Shown: positions 26,323-38,600, counted from the stretch's first letter. The stretch is 64,000 nucleotides of DNA from Cyclina sinensis (GCA_012932295.1 JAAONU010000003.1:30800361-30864360), one strand, 5' to 3'. Translations and numbers: made by a program. Notes: generated from the letters alone by a model not told the origin.

Positions 26323-26784
26323 TTAGGACAACACAACACCCTCAAAGTTAGCAGCTGTTTGAAATGAAATCTTCATACCCTCAGAAGTACATATAGAAAT
26401 ATTTTGTTTCTGTAACTTTAAAAAAAATTCTGAAAAAAACATGGCAAAACAGAGATACATGTATTGAGATAGTTTACAACCTTTCACCGTATCTTCCTTA
26501 TACAGTATTTTCTTTACTGAAATTTGTTGAATATTGTTCCTGTCATTTACTATGCAAACTTTCATCGTTTTATCAGACACAAATTTTAATGGTGTTTTTC
26601 TGTTACAAGATGGATGTTCTGCATTATGATGAAATAAAAGCATGTATTCCTTTTCTCCTTTTTTCATTTTAGTAAAATAAATTTTAGTGTGTAGGTATAG
26701 GGACATGAAGAGGCAAAGATGTACCATTGTAAAAAGTAGTAAAAGTTCATTTCTCTTGTCTGGTTTGACTGCATTAAGATACAT
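26323..26784 (-). CDS. Hypothetical 153-codon open frame, no family recognised
   Basis: This is the longest uninterrupted frame in the window, starting at an ATG with G at -3. It would encode a lysine-rich protein with a hydrophobic stretch near residues 14-32 (LLLLFTMVHLCLFMSLYLH) and a second near 108-120 (YLCFAMFFSEFF), and scattered Cys. No domain is recognised. The window is AT-rich and large, so one such frame may be chance or a piece of an untranslated region. 25021-27020 holds no other candidate. Confidence 0.15.
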   Translation of the reverse strand: MYLNAVKPDKRNELLLLFTMVHLCLFMSLYLHTKIYFTKMKKGEKEYMLLFHHNAEHPSCNRKTPLKFVSDKTMKVCIVNDRNNIQQISVKKILYKEDTVKGCKLSQYMYLCFAMFFSEFFLKLQKQNISICTSEGMKISFQTAANFEGVVLS

Positions 26785-27024
26785 GCCTAATTCTGCTTTT
26801 CTCTCGATTCAGGAGGAGGAATGAGTCCATTTATTTTAGCTGGTGATGAAGTCCATTTTTGAGCAACTTCTGCATGTTAGTATGATGATGTGGACAAGCA
26901 CTAGTTGATTCTTAAAAAGTGGTCATAGATGTGTGTTAAGCCTTAATAAGAATGCAGTGGAAAATACAAACACTTAAATGAGCTTACCTGAGCATATGCT
27001 TAAGATGAGCCTTTGTGATTGTCC

Positions 27025-27385
27025 TTTGTCCAGCGGGGTTCGTTCATTTTTACCTTTAAACAACATCTCCTCCTGAAGTACCAGATTAAAGTTGATAAAA
27101 CTTTACTGAGATGTTCCTTGTATGAAGTTCTACCAAAGTTGTGCAAAGAATTGAATACCATCAAGAACTCTGGTTGCTATGGCAACAGAAAGGAAAATCT
27201 TTGAAAATCTTTTTGTCTGAAACCACAAGGTCTATATATGCACATAGAAGTCCTCTACAAAGATTGTTTAAATTATATCACTAGAGTCAAAACTGGCCAC
27301 GCCTCAAATGCCTATTTGTATATTATAAGATAAAAAAAATCTTTGAAAATTTTCAATTCAGAAACTATATTTTACTATAGATGTT
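27025..27385 (+). mobile_element. Interspersed repeat of bivalve type carrying an RFX X-box
   Basis: Segments such as AACAACATCTCCTCCTGAAG, CCTTGTATGAAGTTCTACCA, AGAACTCTGGTTGCTATGGC and AAAATCTTTTTGTCTGAAAC match, from memory, a very abundant repeat in bivalve genomes. The palindrome GTTGCTATGGCAAC at 27173-27186 fits the RFX X-box. The related phrase ATCTTTGAAAAT occurs at both ends (about 27200 and 27340). Confidence 0.55.
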
Positions 27386-27463
27386 TGCTCAGCATCACAG
27401 CAGATCCACAGCCAAAGCACAGAAAGTTGAGTGTAAATGTGTTTTCAGTGGTTTATTTTTATT

Positions 27464-27985
27464 TCTCTGTAAAAATACATAAGGTTGCCAACTTCAGGTC
27501 GAAAACTTCAGGCCATTGGTAGATTGGAATTCTTTAAAAGTTCTTTTTTTTGTATTTCAGTGGGTGAGATTAAACCACTTACATGATTGTTTATTAGGTA
27601 TTCTATGCTAAGTCTATTCTGATAGTTTAGGATGCAAAATTCAAACTTTAAGATTCGAATATTTCTGTTTATGTGTTCTGCTGAGCATTAATGTGCCTTT
27701 TTCTGTAATTCATTTATTTTGAATTTATTGAAATATTATTTATTTATTAAATTGAATTGAATATATAAAGCATATTTTCTCCATCATTTATGGGTAGAAA
27801 TACATAAGGCCACCAACTTTAGGCTGCTAGGCTGACAGGCTGCTTATTTCAGGCTGCTGGTATATCGGAATTTTTCAAAATAATGAAAAATTACTTTTAT
27901 GTATTTCAGTGAATGCAAATGTACCACTAACGGGAGGTATTCAATGATGAGTCTATTCTATTAGACTAGGTTGCAAATTTTGTGT
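27464..27985 (+). repeat. Diverged direct duplication, two copies of ~190 bp
   Basis: 27464-27655 and 27788-27985 share in the same order AAATACATAAGGYYRCCAAC, TTCAGGC, TGGAATTNTTNAAA, TGTATTTCAGTG and AGTCTATTCT with NNTTAGNNTAGGNTGCAAA. They are about 325 bp apart. The function and family are unknown to me. Confidence 0.6.
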
Positions 27986-28092
27986 GTGTTCACTTAAGCG
28001 TTAGTCGGTTTAAAAGCTCATAAGAGCTTATGTTATGTTGTTCCTGTCTTGCCAACTTTAAATAAAGTTTATCTTATCTTATCTTATCTTAA
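27986..28092 (+). mobile_element. 3' tail of a retroelement with (TTATC)n end
   Basis: TTCCTGTCTTGCCAACTTTA followed by AATAAAGTTTATC and four TTATC units (28069-28090). Such a polyadenylation-like end with a short tandem tail is typical of SINE/LINE 3' ends. No reverse-transcriptase sequence lies upstream, so this is a truncated copy. Confidence 0.5.
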
Positions 28093-30735
28093 GAGGTAGA
28101 CGGTGTTCATTAAACCTAAATCACTTTAAATACGTTACTAGTTACGTTCTCCTATCCAAACATCGAAACTCTCATCATTGTGACTGTATTGCAGAAAAAA
28201 ATCTTAAATTTAGATAAAGTTAGTTAAGACTGAAAACAAGTGCATTGTGATCTCAAAAAGATAAATAAGAATTGAAAAAGAAATAGCAAAACCATAATGA
28301 GAACGACATATAGTATTATCCAGCAGCATGACTTTGCTCCCTTAAACGAAAACATTGCCTAGATTAAAATTTGTGCATAGCAAATGGATACTTGATCTAT
28401 GAAAAAATATAACAATTCTGACAATAAGGTTTATTTAGGAGAACCAATAATAGTTATGTCCAAAGGTTTAGTTTTTGTTATTTTACATTTACGACGAAAA
28501 GTTGCAGGGGAGAGAAACGCTTCAGGCTTATCAGAAGACAATTCTCTACACAATTAACTCCCATGCCAAAACCTTTCTAATCAACTTCTTCAAATACGTT
28601 TATTATTATTACAATAACAGTGTTATCTTGGGATGGCACCACAAAATATTCTAGAAGTGGACAAATGTTCGGGGTTACATAATACAACCAAGTATTACTA
28701 AAAGAACGCTAGAATAAAAATCTGATATTTCAAAGACTGTATTTCTTGTAATCATGTGGAAATTTCATAACTTATTAGGACCATATAAGAATTCATTAGT
28801 ATTCTAGTCATCGCTGATCTATGAATCATTGATACGGAAATCATGGTCAGATTAAGGGGGCGGCGAAGGCAGTGTGTGCCCCATAAAATACTGCAAACAT
28901 AACAACAGATTTATATGATTCCTGTACACATTCCTTTTGAAAACATACTGAAATTTTACTCAGAGAACGCATGAATCATAAAATGGATCAAAAATGTCCG
29001 CTCCGCCAAAGCGTTTAAAATTTAGTGTTTATAAACAAAAAGATTTGGGACGATGTTTTTAGCGTCGAAAGACAAGAAAATTTATCAAGTCAACATTTAT
29101 TCACTGTTACATTTGTCAACTATCCTGCAGACCTTTTCACAAAAAATGAAATCTTAAGTCATTTTCACAAAACCAATCGTAAGTTAAATTTTTTATCTTG
29201 TGATAATTCTTATTCAAGGTAAAATACATTTTACTTGTAAATGTAACATATTACACTTACAGACGGGTAACATCAATCGTTAGGTTTAGACAGATTTTAC
29301 ACCTAAGATTTTCTTACGAGTTTTTGTGAAAAGGATATTTATCGCAAGATTTCTCTTACGAAAAAAAATTGTCGTAAGCTTTTTTTGTGAAAAGTTCAAC
29401 TGGTCTTGAAAAAAACGAAAGAACATGCCCAAAACTTGACTGTTATGCATGTAGGTTTCGCACTCATCTTTGAAAGAAAGTACATAGAAACTCGATCCTG
29501 CTATCGTGTTCTTGCTGATTTTACTCCAAATGCTCTGGTCTCAGTAAGGTCATTGAGTACCTACCTTTTTCACTCTACAATGCTATTAGCTGTTTATGTT
29601 TTATATGTTTGTGATTTTGCAGGCAACATTGTCGAGTTGATGGGTGGGTTGGAGGTAATTCACCAAGACGACTTGTTCTTGTTTGTTCGTATGATGACCT
29701 GCATGCTGGTTTGTGCACCCTAGAACCTGGTTTTGCCTTTGACCGTTCCATGGTGGTAACATCTAGGTTTCTCGTTTTCGTTAATTTTTTGTGGTGTCCT
29801 ATTTTTAATTTATCTATAAATGACTTTATGCTATCTTTTCCTCTACTTTTTGACTGTGTAGGAAGGCTGTGTTTTTTTTAATACGTATTTTTCTGAAATG
29901 CTTCTTTTTTCGCTCAGGTCGACATATATACTTGTATAATCTGTAGTGAAAATCAGCCACTATAGTTTTAGGATAAACAATCACTACATGATGTTTAACA
30001 TATCAGTGACGTAGCCACACCCATTTTACACCGAGACGCCTTGGGGACCTCCCCCAACCCATCCCGGATTTTTTTCCTTTAACGTCTCTGGTGCATTCTG
30101 GGGCCATTTCAGACACTGAGACATTTATTTTACAAATTGAACAAAAATAAACTGAATTGAAAAAGCAGAAAACGACACATTTCTCGTCCTTTTCAAAATC
30201 AAAATTGAAGCAAAAAATCATAGACCGAATATTGACCTTAAAAAATGCGTATCTTCTATAAAATTTATAGACTGCCATTACCATGGCAACAGTTTTTTGA
30301 GACAGTTCTTATGTAAAAATGATATTACCTGAATAAAACGCAATGTTGAATGATAACATTTAAAGTTTTGTAAAAAGGTGGGATACATTGTAAAGGCATA
30401 GGATTTTACAATAGAATAGATCTAGCTTATATTCAAATATATAAAATCAATCATATCAATTTACTACCCACCGGAACTTAGACAGAAGTTTTGGAAAAAG
30501 ACATCGCATATCAAAAATTTTCTCGATGTCTCTTCAACAAGACTGATTAGTTGGATTACGTGCTCCTATGATCAGTATAAACCAGTAGCTGAAAAAGTCC
30601 CGAAGTAAATGTATAAGACTATTCTCATAAATATAATTTTTCCCTCTCTCGTAATGCTTTGATTATTTTGAGATGATTTGAAGTAATGAAAAAAGATGAA
30701 CTTGAAAGATTTTTTACAATCATTCGTCATTGTAG
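28093..30735. other. Mostly single-copy region with short repeats and an exon-like island
   Basis: At 29115-29400 variants of CTTACGATTTTTTGTGAAAAG recur several times in both orientations. At 29623-29755 a less AT-rich island sits between TGATTTTGCAG and GTAACA splice-like sites. It has an open frame in one phase (SYDDLHAGLCTLEPGFAFDR) with no recognised family. At 30000-30120 GTGACGTAGCCACACCC followed by C-rich DNA resembles a transposon end. No gene can be asserted. Confidence 0.35.
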
Positions 30736-30738
30736 AAA

Positions 30739-30788
30739 ACGGAAGTAGAAATGTCAGTCACGTGATAAATAAGCGTCAAAATGGTGGA
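30739..30788 (+). promoter_or_regulatory. Promoter-like cluster: ETS, E-box and YY1-like sites
   Basis: Within 50 bp there is ACGGAAGT (ETS-like, 30739-30746), GTCACGTGA (USF/Myc E-box, CACGTG at 30759-30764) and CAAAATGGTGGA (YY1-like, 30777-30788). This combination is typical of TATA-less housekeeping promoters in animals (established knowledge). A donor-like CACGTAAAT follows at about 30885, so a short first exon is possible. Which gene it would serve is unknown. The ankyrin gene downstream on the same strand is one candidate, at a distance of almost 16 kb from its first identified coding exon. Confidence 0.3.
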
Positions 30789-30789
30789 T

Positions 30790-33330
30790 ATGTCAACATT
30801 TTGTTACCATGCTTTTGAATTCGATATTTAAATGTTTGTCATTTCATGAATTGAGCAGGAATTAATATATGGATTATTGATAAACACGTAAATAAATCTG
30901 CCAGTATGTTTTTGATAACATTTTCTTTTAAAATAGAATATAAGCCTACTTGGAATATTTCCTGTGACAGCACGTTTTGAAAGGGAGGTAATTTACTAAA
31001 ACAACACTATTAAATCTTTATTTATATATTGTTTTACTCTCATTGACTGCTAACAGAGGCACAGATTTGAGAAATCCATACCACTACAGTAACAATGATG
31101 TTGTACTAAAAAGCCAAGTTATGTTTTAGGCTTAGTAATTTCAAATGAACAGTAATGTATCAAACTTAAAGAGTTGAACTGCTTTTATAGATCAGATTTT
31201 TTTTAGTCGTTCAAGCTTTACGTGAAACAGGGTGTACAAGCATAAAATATCAGCTGTAGAATCATTTCACCTTCAGAGACGAAATAATGAGACTACTTTT
31301 TAATGAATGCAAAGTAAGAATGACAAGAACATTCGGCCATCACAACAACTGAAAAAAAGCTTGTGCAAGTAACTGAGATATAAGTGTCCATCTGACACCA
31401 CTCTGGTGACAGGCATTAGATGTATGACAACACTGACTATATGTATGGGGAGACTTTTACAACTGCCACACTGCACAAATAGCACTGTTGTGAATTAAAA
31501 ATATTCAAGTTCCCAGTGAATTCAAACCCGCTCTGAATGGCACCAACCTCCTAGCAATGCAAATTTAAAATGCCTTAGAGCTCTCTACCATAGCAACAAC
31601 CCCATAATAGGTTGTGTAAATTATTACAAAACTTGTAAGTCATACAGACCAAATGTAAAATACACCTTTAACACAAAATATGGAAGTGTAAGCATACTGG
31701 TATGGCATGTCTACAGAAATTATCATTCAAAATATTTCTAAAAAATTATTGTGGTCAAGGAATATAAACATTTTTCTTGGTTTGGTTTTACATAAATTTC
31801 CTAAGTTTGTTAAATATCACTCCATTAAATTCTATTTTTCTTATGCTTTTGCCTATTTGTTATTACTGATGTTTAAGAGTAACACTTACTGATTTTGAAA
31901 ATAATAACTCAAGTAAAATATCTTGTTACAGTATTATAGCCAATCTGTTAGAATGCAAATAATTACATGTACTAACAAAATACTCTCTTTATGTCAAAGT
32001 GTGATTAACACATTCAGTAGAGTTTGTTTTGACCATATCTCCACTTATGTCAGACATTTGAAATACCGAAATATTTGACTGTTGCGAAAGGTTTTTTGTT
32101 ACTTCATGTATGTTTACTTGATGATTATTTCACAACTCATAAATCAAACTTCTTAAAAACATACATGGATTGAAAGAGAAACCATATATAATTTATAAAT
32201 AAAATAAGAATGAAGTTTAGAAAATTATTCATTTTCTGATGATATAATAAACCAAGCCAGGTAATAGACATATTATATTCACATACTCATTTTATATGCT
32301 GTGTGTATTGAAAAATCAATAAATAATATTCTGGAATCACAAACACTTTTTTTGGTCCTAATGATTTTTACCAATAATGAATTATGCCTGAATGAAAACT
32401 TTCCAAAATTTTGTCAGAATATTTTATCTACCTGTAGGTCTAAAGAAAATTGTATAGCAATCAAAAAGAATTCCATCATTACAGCTTTTTGTTGTATATA
32501 TTTTTTCCAGTTGAAAAAGCAACATTATGTGAAGTAAATCAGACAAAAATATAAGGAAATATAAAGTATATTTTGTGTTTGGCAGTGTCTCCACTCGCAT
32601 CAAACATCTGAAAGAAAGACCAGAATAATGGAGAACTAAAGTATTGTTGTTGTGTATAGTTTCATAATTTATGAACATTACATCCATAACATAAAGATGC
32701 ACTGCATCAAAAAAATCATGACTCTTGTGTGGGATTCATACTTATGCATGGTTGGTCATCAGTAGTATGAAATACCAAAGATCTTGGATTGCTAAAGTTA
32801 TTCTGACATATTCTAAACTTAATTACATAACATTTACTTAGAAGCAAGCTCTTTGCAATTTATATTGTTTTGCTTTTTGATTGATGCCAGTTTTCAAACC
32901 AGTATTTACTTCTTTTTAGTGTGGAGTATAGAGACTTAGTCACCAGATGAGATTGATTTAGCTGCATTTCGATTACCCTTCAAATATTGTCCTGTTTTTC
33001 AGAGTTCATTGCAGTAAGCAAACATGACTAAAAATTTAAAGAAGTATTTGTCTTTCAAGAGAAAATAAACCATTGTTAAGGATAAAACTAATAAATTCTG
33101 AAATTCTGTCAAAAAATATTGATGCAGTAACTAAAACTTACGCATACATTGCTTAACTGTCATTAGCCTGATGAAGGTGCAAAGGCTTGGTGTTTCTTTT
33201 TTTCGAAAGGAGAAACAGTATGTTACAAAGTACTGGTAAGAAGTCTCAAGAATGCTGTTATACTAGATTGTTGAGTTTCTAGTTCCATCAATAGAGACCA
33301 ATTTTTATTTTTTCTTGAACAAGTAAAAAT
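30790..33330. other. Single-copy AT-rich region, no feature seen
   Basis: Apart from a possible donor near 30885 linked to the promoter-like cluster, no exon, repeat family or RNA gene could be recognised. Open frames are short and lack coding character. Confidence 0.45.
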
Positions 33331-33337
33331 GTTTCAC

Positions 33338-33545
33338 CATGGTCCAGGGGTAGAGCGCAGGGCTCCGGATCCGGAGGTCACAGGTTCGAACCCTGTAGGT
33401 GAGATTCTCTCTCTATCTTCACATTCCTTCACGCTGCGCGAATACTGGTATGAAACCCAGGAAGCAGTCATTGAGCGTGATGAATCTAAGTTGAAAGTAC
33501 TTGTATCACAATCGATGTAAAATAAATGAGTCTAAACTAAACTAA
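33338..33545 (+). mobile_element. tRNA-derived SINE with intact box A and box B
   Basis: The head GGTCCAGGGGTAGAGCGCAG contains box A, and GGTTCGAACCC (33383-33393) is a perfect box B. A CCGGATCCGG arm lies between them. The body continues with TTCACGCTGCGCGAATACTG and ends in AAATAAATGAGTCTAAACTA, a TAAAC-repeat tail. A tRNA-like head plus an unrelated body and short tandem tail defines a SINE. Confidence 0.75.
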
Positions 33546-34224
33546 GTAAAAATGTAACATTAACTTTATTGAAACTGTAGCTGAACATTTAGGTCAAGTT
33601 TGAAATGCCTATGTTATACTTGTTAAAGCTTACATGATATTGTACAGGTTGTTAATGTTCTGATTATTTATAACAATTATGATACTTATTATCTTGCAGT
33701 TAAGATAACATTTTGACACTCACTCCACATATCTGCTAAATTATCTATGCACATTTTGATGTTCCCAAATAATACTGATATATTATCAGCATTCTAAGGT
33801 CAAGATGGTTTCATATTTGATTGGCAAGTGTTTACTGGACTCAAAGTGAGTCACACCTTGATAAAACAATTATCTTTATATTTACTACAGGTCAGTTTTC
33901 AAGGTTTTTAGAAAATATTGAGGTGGACATCAGTCTTTAGACTAATTTCTGCAGCATTAATTTCCAGTTGAATGTATAGATTCAGCAGGCCAGTAAATAT
34001 GTTTTTTTTTTGTTTTTTTTTAAAGAAATTCTACTTTGAAAGGGTTATGAGGTTACTGTGATCTTCATCCTCTAATTAATCTAGTGTATGTTGTCCTTAA
34101 TACTGACTTTAATGCCAGAAACTCAAAGGTAAAAGACGTTTTAAGCTGTATTTGAAAAGTAGTTTTTAAGCTATGTAGAACAAAGGGTCTGGTATAAGAA
34201 CTCCAAATAACAGACTTCATTATG

Positions 34225-34522
34225 GAGCAGATCAGTGGTCCAGAGGTAATGCGCTGGACTGGTAACCCAGAAGTCCTGAGATTGATTCCCCGCTACACTA
34301 CTAACATTACTAATTGTCTTTCGGATGAGACGTTAACCTGATGTCCCAGGTATCAGTGCTATACACTGAGCATGCAAAAGAACTATGGGTGTTCCTGGAA
34401 TGGGATGCTTTCTGTATCTTGCACTATCCCACACAACATAAAATAACTAATCTCTGTAAGAGGCATCGGTCATACGGGCAACTGGTACCGACGATAAATA
34501 AACTCAAAGAGATAGATAGACT
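34225..34522 (+). mobile_element. tRNA-derived SINE with Deu-like central core
   Basis: The head has AGTGGTCCAGAGGTAATGCG (box A) and GGACTGGTAACCC, whose loop would read GGT (Thr-like), with an eroded box B GATTGATTCCC. The core TCTTTCGGATGAGACGTTAA matches, as I recall it, the conserved central domain shared by deuterostome and mollusc SINEs. The 3' end is ACGATAAATAAACTCAAAGA. The copy is degenerate. Confidence 0.65.
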
Positions 34523-34825
34523 CCATGAACCAGTCACCCAGTGTCCAGTTATGACAAGAATGTCAAAAACATAGTGAAATTGTTTTTACTACTGATAAAA
34601 GAAACTTGGTAATTAGGTTGGTAATTACCAAAAAAATTAATGACCACAATTGAACAAAGTCAAAGGTTGAACAAGAGTAAGATTTTCAGATCCTTTGAAA
34701 TTGTATAACAATCTTTAAGAATGACTAACCAGAGTGTGTATGTCTGTCATTACTATAGCACTTTTTATCATGCTGCTTACTTTATCAAGCAAAACCTTAA
34801 CATAAATGTCAATTTTTTGTTTCAG

Positions 34826-35047
34826 TGGATGATTAGTGCCCTGGTAGAGAAAGAACAGTTAATGTTGGAATTAAAGATCTAGTAGATGTTGGAAGTAGAT
34901 ATCTGATAAATGTTGGAAATAAAGATCTGTTATATGTTGGAAGTAAAGATCTGATACAGTTTTCTGAACAAATCATTGGAACTTGGTGGGAAGAGAATAT
35001 TGAAAGGAATTTATCATTTTGATCACTACCTTGAGCATGACAGTAAA
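34826..35047 (+). other. Candidate non-coding exon containing a 4x24-bp repeat
   Basis: A 222-bp segment is framed by a good acceptor (TTTTGTTTCAG ending at 34825) and a strong donor (GTAAGTAC from 35048). All three + frames contain stops, so if spliced it would be untranslated, possibly 5' leader of the downstream ankyrin gene or part of a non-coding RNA. It contains four 24-bp units at 34862, 34886, 34910 and 34934 (motif ATGTTGGAANTAAAGATCTG). The opposite strand is open across the whole block and reads as an 8-residue repeat (SLLPTYNR, SLFPTFIR, YLLPTSTR), which I think follows from the 24-bp periodicity. Confidence 0.3.
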
Positions 35048-35640
35048 GTAAGTACATGTTTTGATTTTATTTCTTATTTATATTCATAAATAATTATAGT
35101 GTGTACTCTGTGTAGGTGTTTGTGCTTTGATTTCGTTTGGATAAATTTTGATTGATTTCTCATTATATATATTATCTGCCTTATAAGGGAGTATATATAT
35201 AATAAGTCTATAACTTCTGCCTTGTTCCTGGTGCTTCAGCCATGAAATAATGAAAGACAGTGGCAGTTTTCCTGTTCTTTTTTTCTCATACAGGTAAAAG
35301 CCACATCTTGTTAGAATTATGTTTAAAACTTATTACACAGCAGTTTTAATCATCCACCCTGAAGCAATAAGATTTTAAACTAAGGCTATATAACTCTGCA
35401 TTGCATTAATTCATTCACCCAGACTTGGTGTTACAACATAAGAAATAAGAGCTCCGCTGAAGCAGGTCAATATATGCCTGAAGGAAGCAATTGACAGTTA
35501 ATGATCTTTTACTGTTCAACACTGTGGATAAACAATTTATCAACAACAACATTACAATGAGATATGACAATGCTAATTTTTAAGGACAATTTTATAAATA
35601 AATCAAGACTGTTTAATAATAATGAGTACTTCATTCATGT
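35048..35640. other. Single-copy AT-rich DNA, no feature seen
   Basis: No exon or repeat recognised between the candidate non-coding exon and the repeat block at 35640. Confidence 0.4.
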
Positions 35641-36058
35641 ATTAACTTGAACAGTTCAAGCGATACAGAGGGGTCAAGAAATATTCACACATTATTATAG
35701 TTTGACATGACATTTTGGCCTCTAAATGTGTCCTGGACCATGACCAAAGCGGACTGAAACCTGTGCTTTGCACATCATCCCAGTATGGTAGAATATTCTG
35801 TCAGTTAGTTTCAATATTTCCTTCAATCTGTTGAAGAGATACAGAGCGTGTCTTATGGCCTGTAAGTTTGACCTTGACATTGATACGAGCCAGCAGAAAC
35901 CTGCACTCTGCACATCATCTTATTATGGTAAATGCTTCTGTCTAATAATTTCAATATCCTTTGATCAGTTCGAGATACAGAGCAGACAAGACATTGCTAA
36001 TGAATGGTTGCACAGACAGATGAACCAAGGGCATAACAAAATACCCTTGGGCATTTAG
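35640..36058 (+). repeat. Interspersed mollusc-type repeat with two related monomers
   Basis: GATACAGAG(GG/CG), TTTGACNTNACATT, CTGCACTCTGCACATCATC, TTATGGTAAATGCTTCTGTC and TTTCAATATNCCTTNNATC occur twice, about 170 bp apart. The end GACAGATGAACCAAGGGCAT followed by AACAAAATACCC resembles the terminal part of a repeat abundant in bivalves (from memory). Confidence 0.55.
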
Positions 36059-38600
36059 ATAGTCTGTCACTAATTTATGTGTTTAAAAAATGAAACTTTT
36101 TTAAAAATTAAAACTGTGACCTTACACCCAGGTAGTTACTGTAATGCCTGTATGTATATAATCTGTGCTTTTTGTAGGGTTATTACAGGATTTCAGTCAT
36201 AATTTATCATTCATTCATTGTTGTTCTAATTTGGTTTTTTACACAAGAGTCTTCATTACATATTGTTAGCTTTTGTAGCAAGTAGGCGTTAATTACAGTT
36301 TCTATTCTGTATTTTTTTTCCTTTCAAATATTAAAAAAAAAGCAATTGTTATTATTAAGTTTTAAAATGAAAAACATAATATTTACAACTTTAACATATG
36401 AACATATACTAATTACTATATATACAAATAGAAATAGTGAGTAACCTGCTGCATATGAGAAGTGTAAATTTGAATGAAGAAAAAACTGAATTTAAGCATT
36501 AGAAATGGATTATTACACTCAAAATTTCAGTAAGTTTTTGATCACAGTTACAGTTTATCCTATATATTTCATTAGCATTTGATATACATTAACAATTATG
36601 TAGGTAATTAGGTCTGCTGGTGTAGTGTTCCAGCAGTGCTTATTGTCTAAATATTTCTACTAATACATTGTAAATTTTAATTAATGACATTCTTGAAACA
36701 ATTTTTTTTAGATCAATCATTTTCCTATCTTCCTAGTTTAAGTTGTTCAGTTTTGAAAACACAAAGAAAAGTTTTAAAATAAGAGAAATTGGATAGGTAA
36801 CTACAGGTAAAGAAGCAAACCGCTAACTAGAGAGTATTCCATTTTCTTTAAAATCATGTAAATGTGAGTGATAATGAATGAATTACTACATGATATGAAG
36901 ATGTCAGTGAAAAATTCTAAGTACAGCAGACAAACTGAAAAGATTCTGTATACAGAAATCTAATTGTGCTGGATTTGGGTGGTTAGGCTTTTTGATAATA
37001 TGAAGAAAAATTTGATCAAAATATTTTCAGATAGATTCCTACTTGTACATTCATGTCAGTGGGTGAAAGTGAAAAAGTTCTGTCTGTTTTATTTGTCAGT
37101 GTACATGTAGGTGTTTTCACTTTTGACCTAATTAGGAATGATGGCGTAAGACAGTGCTGAATGAATATTGGTATAACTTCTGTTTAGAGATATTTCTATA
37201 GACATTCAAAAACAGTTATGCACCATTGTTTTTAATATGACAAATACTGAAATATATACTTCACATTCACAAAATTTCAGTAAAGTATCCTGGTTGTTTT
37301 GGGCAGAACATATATGTCAGAATATCTGTACAATAAAATTGATAGTTGTAAAACATATTCACCGTTTAATACTTTCATTCCCATGAGTGCATATGTTTTT
37401 TTAAAAGATATTTTGTGGTTTATTTAAAGAGCATTTAAATTTTGGACACTTCTTGTAGATTTTTTTTTATGCTTGTAAAAACTTATTACAATGTTTACTG
37501 ATACAGTGGACCATATTGAAAAATATGTTCTTCACAAAAACTGAAATTGTTACAATTTTTGTTATTTTTATTATTTAGGGTCTTTTTGCTTTTACCTCTG
37601 AAAAGTAATACAAGTAGATATATCTCCACCTTAAAAATGTATATAACAACTGACTGTATACAGACTGGTATTTATGATTTCAGTTTATCTGTTAAACTGT
37701 CTTAAAGTTAAATAAGTCTGTCTAAACAAAATATGATTGATTATAATAAAAAAAGGAGTAAATAGATTTAAATTTAAATATATTACTGAGGATTTTTTTT
37801 TGTCAACAAGTATCACAGTTCTATGGCAGTGGTATGACTCAAGTATTGATTATGTTTATAAAGTATAATGATCCGGTATTGATCCTAACCGTCCCAGACA
37901 TGACAGTTCTTTAGGTGTTCTTGTTTTGACATTTTGGAGGTGTATCTGTGACGTGCTAGGAATGGTGAGGTTTTACTAATTAATTTTGTATTTTTATCCT
38001 GATATAGGCTAGGTATTTTTTAGAGCTTTGAAATCAACTTAGCAGTTTTTGTAAAACCCTGTTAAAGTTCACTTATTAAAGAAAGGTTAAACCTATTCTG
38101 TATCAACTACTGATTTACTCAGAAGTTAAGGAACGAGCTACTTTAAGGCTAAGAGGACTGTTGTGGTAATGGTATTATTTGGGTTCTTTTGCTTTTTCAT
38201 AATTCGAAATATTAAATACAAAAATACTGACTGTTATGTTGGGTTTTGTTGTAGATGTGATTTGAAATATATGTGCAGGGAAAAACTCATATATTACAAT
38301 TTAAAACAAATTAAGTGCAAGAGAGTAACAAGAAGTTCCTTCTGTCTCTTTCTTGTGTTATTTTTGATGTATTTTGATCTGATCTTTGACAGCTCTGAAG
38401 TTATGTTGAAATTCACTTGAAAAAAGCTGAACACCTGTTTGATGATTTCATTTTACAAGAGTTTCGAGAGTTTATTAATATATACAATAGGCAAATAAGC
38501 TCCTGAGTACACATTGTACAAAACAAATACATACATATACATTATTACTAATTATCTAATAATTATTCTAACACTATCCGCAATTTGCCGACAATAAACA
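36059..38600. other. Single-copy AT-rich region, no feature seen
   Basis: Long A- and T-rich tracts. No repeat unit, exon or RNA gene recognised. An 85-codon frame at 38163 is hydrophobic/Cys-rich by composition and unsupported. Confidence 0.45.

Noticed and set aside
29406..29723. 105-codon frame as a gene
   Set aside because: No recognisable domain, composition like the surrounding DNA in its first half, and an overlapping exon-like island reads better in another frame.
33341..33405. True tRNA gene
   Set aside because: Boxes A and B are good, but the acceptor stem does not close and the sequence continues into a SINE body and tail.
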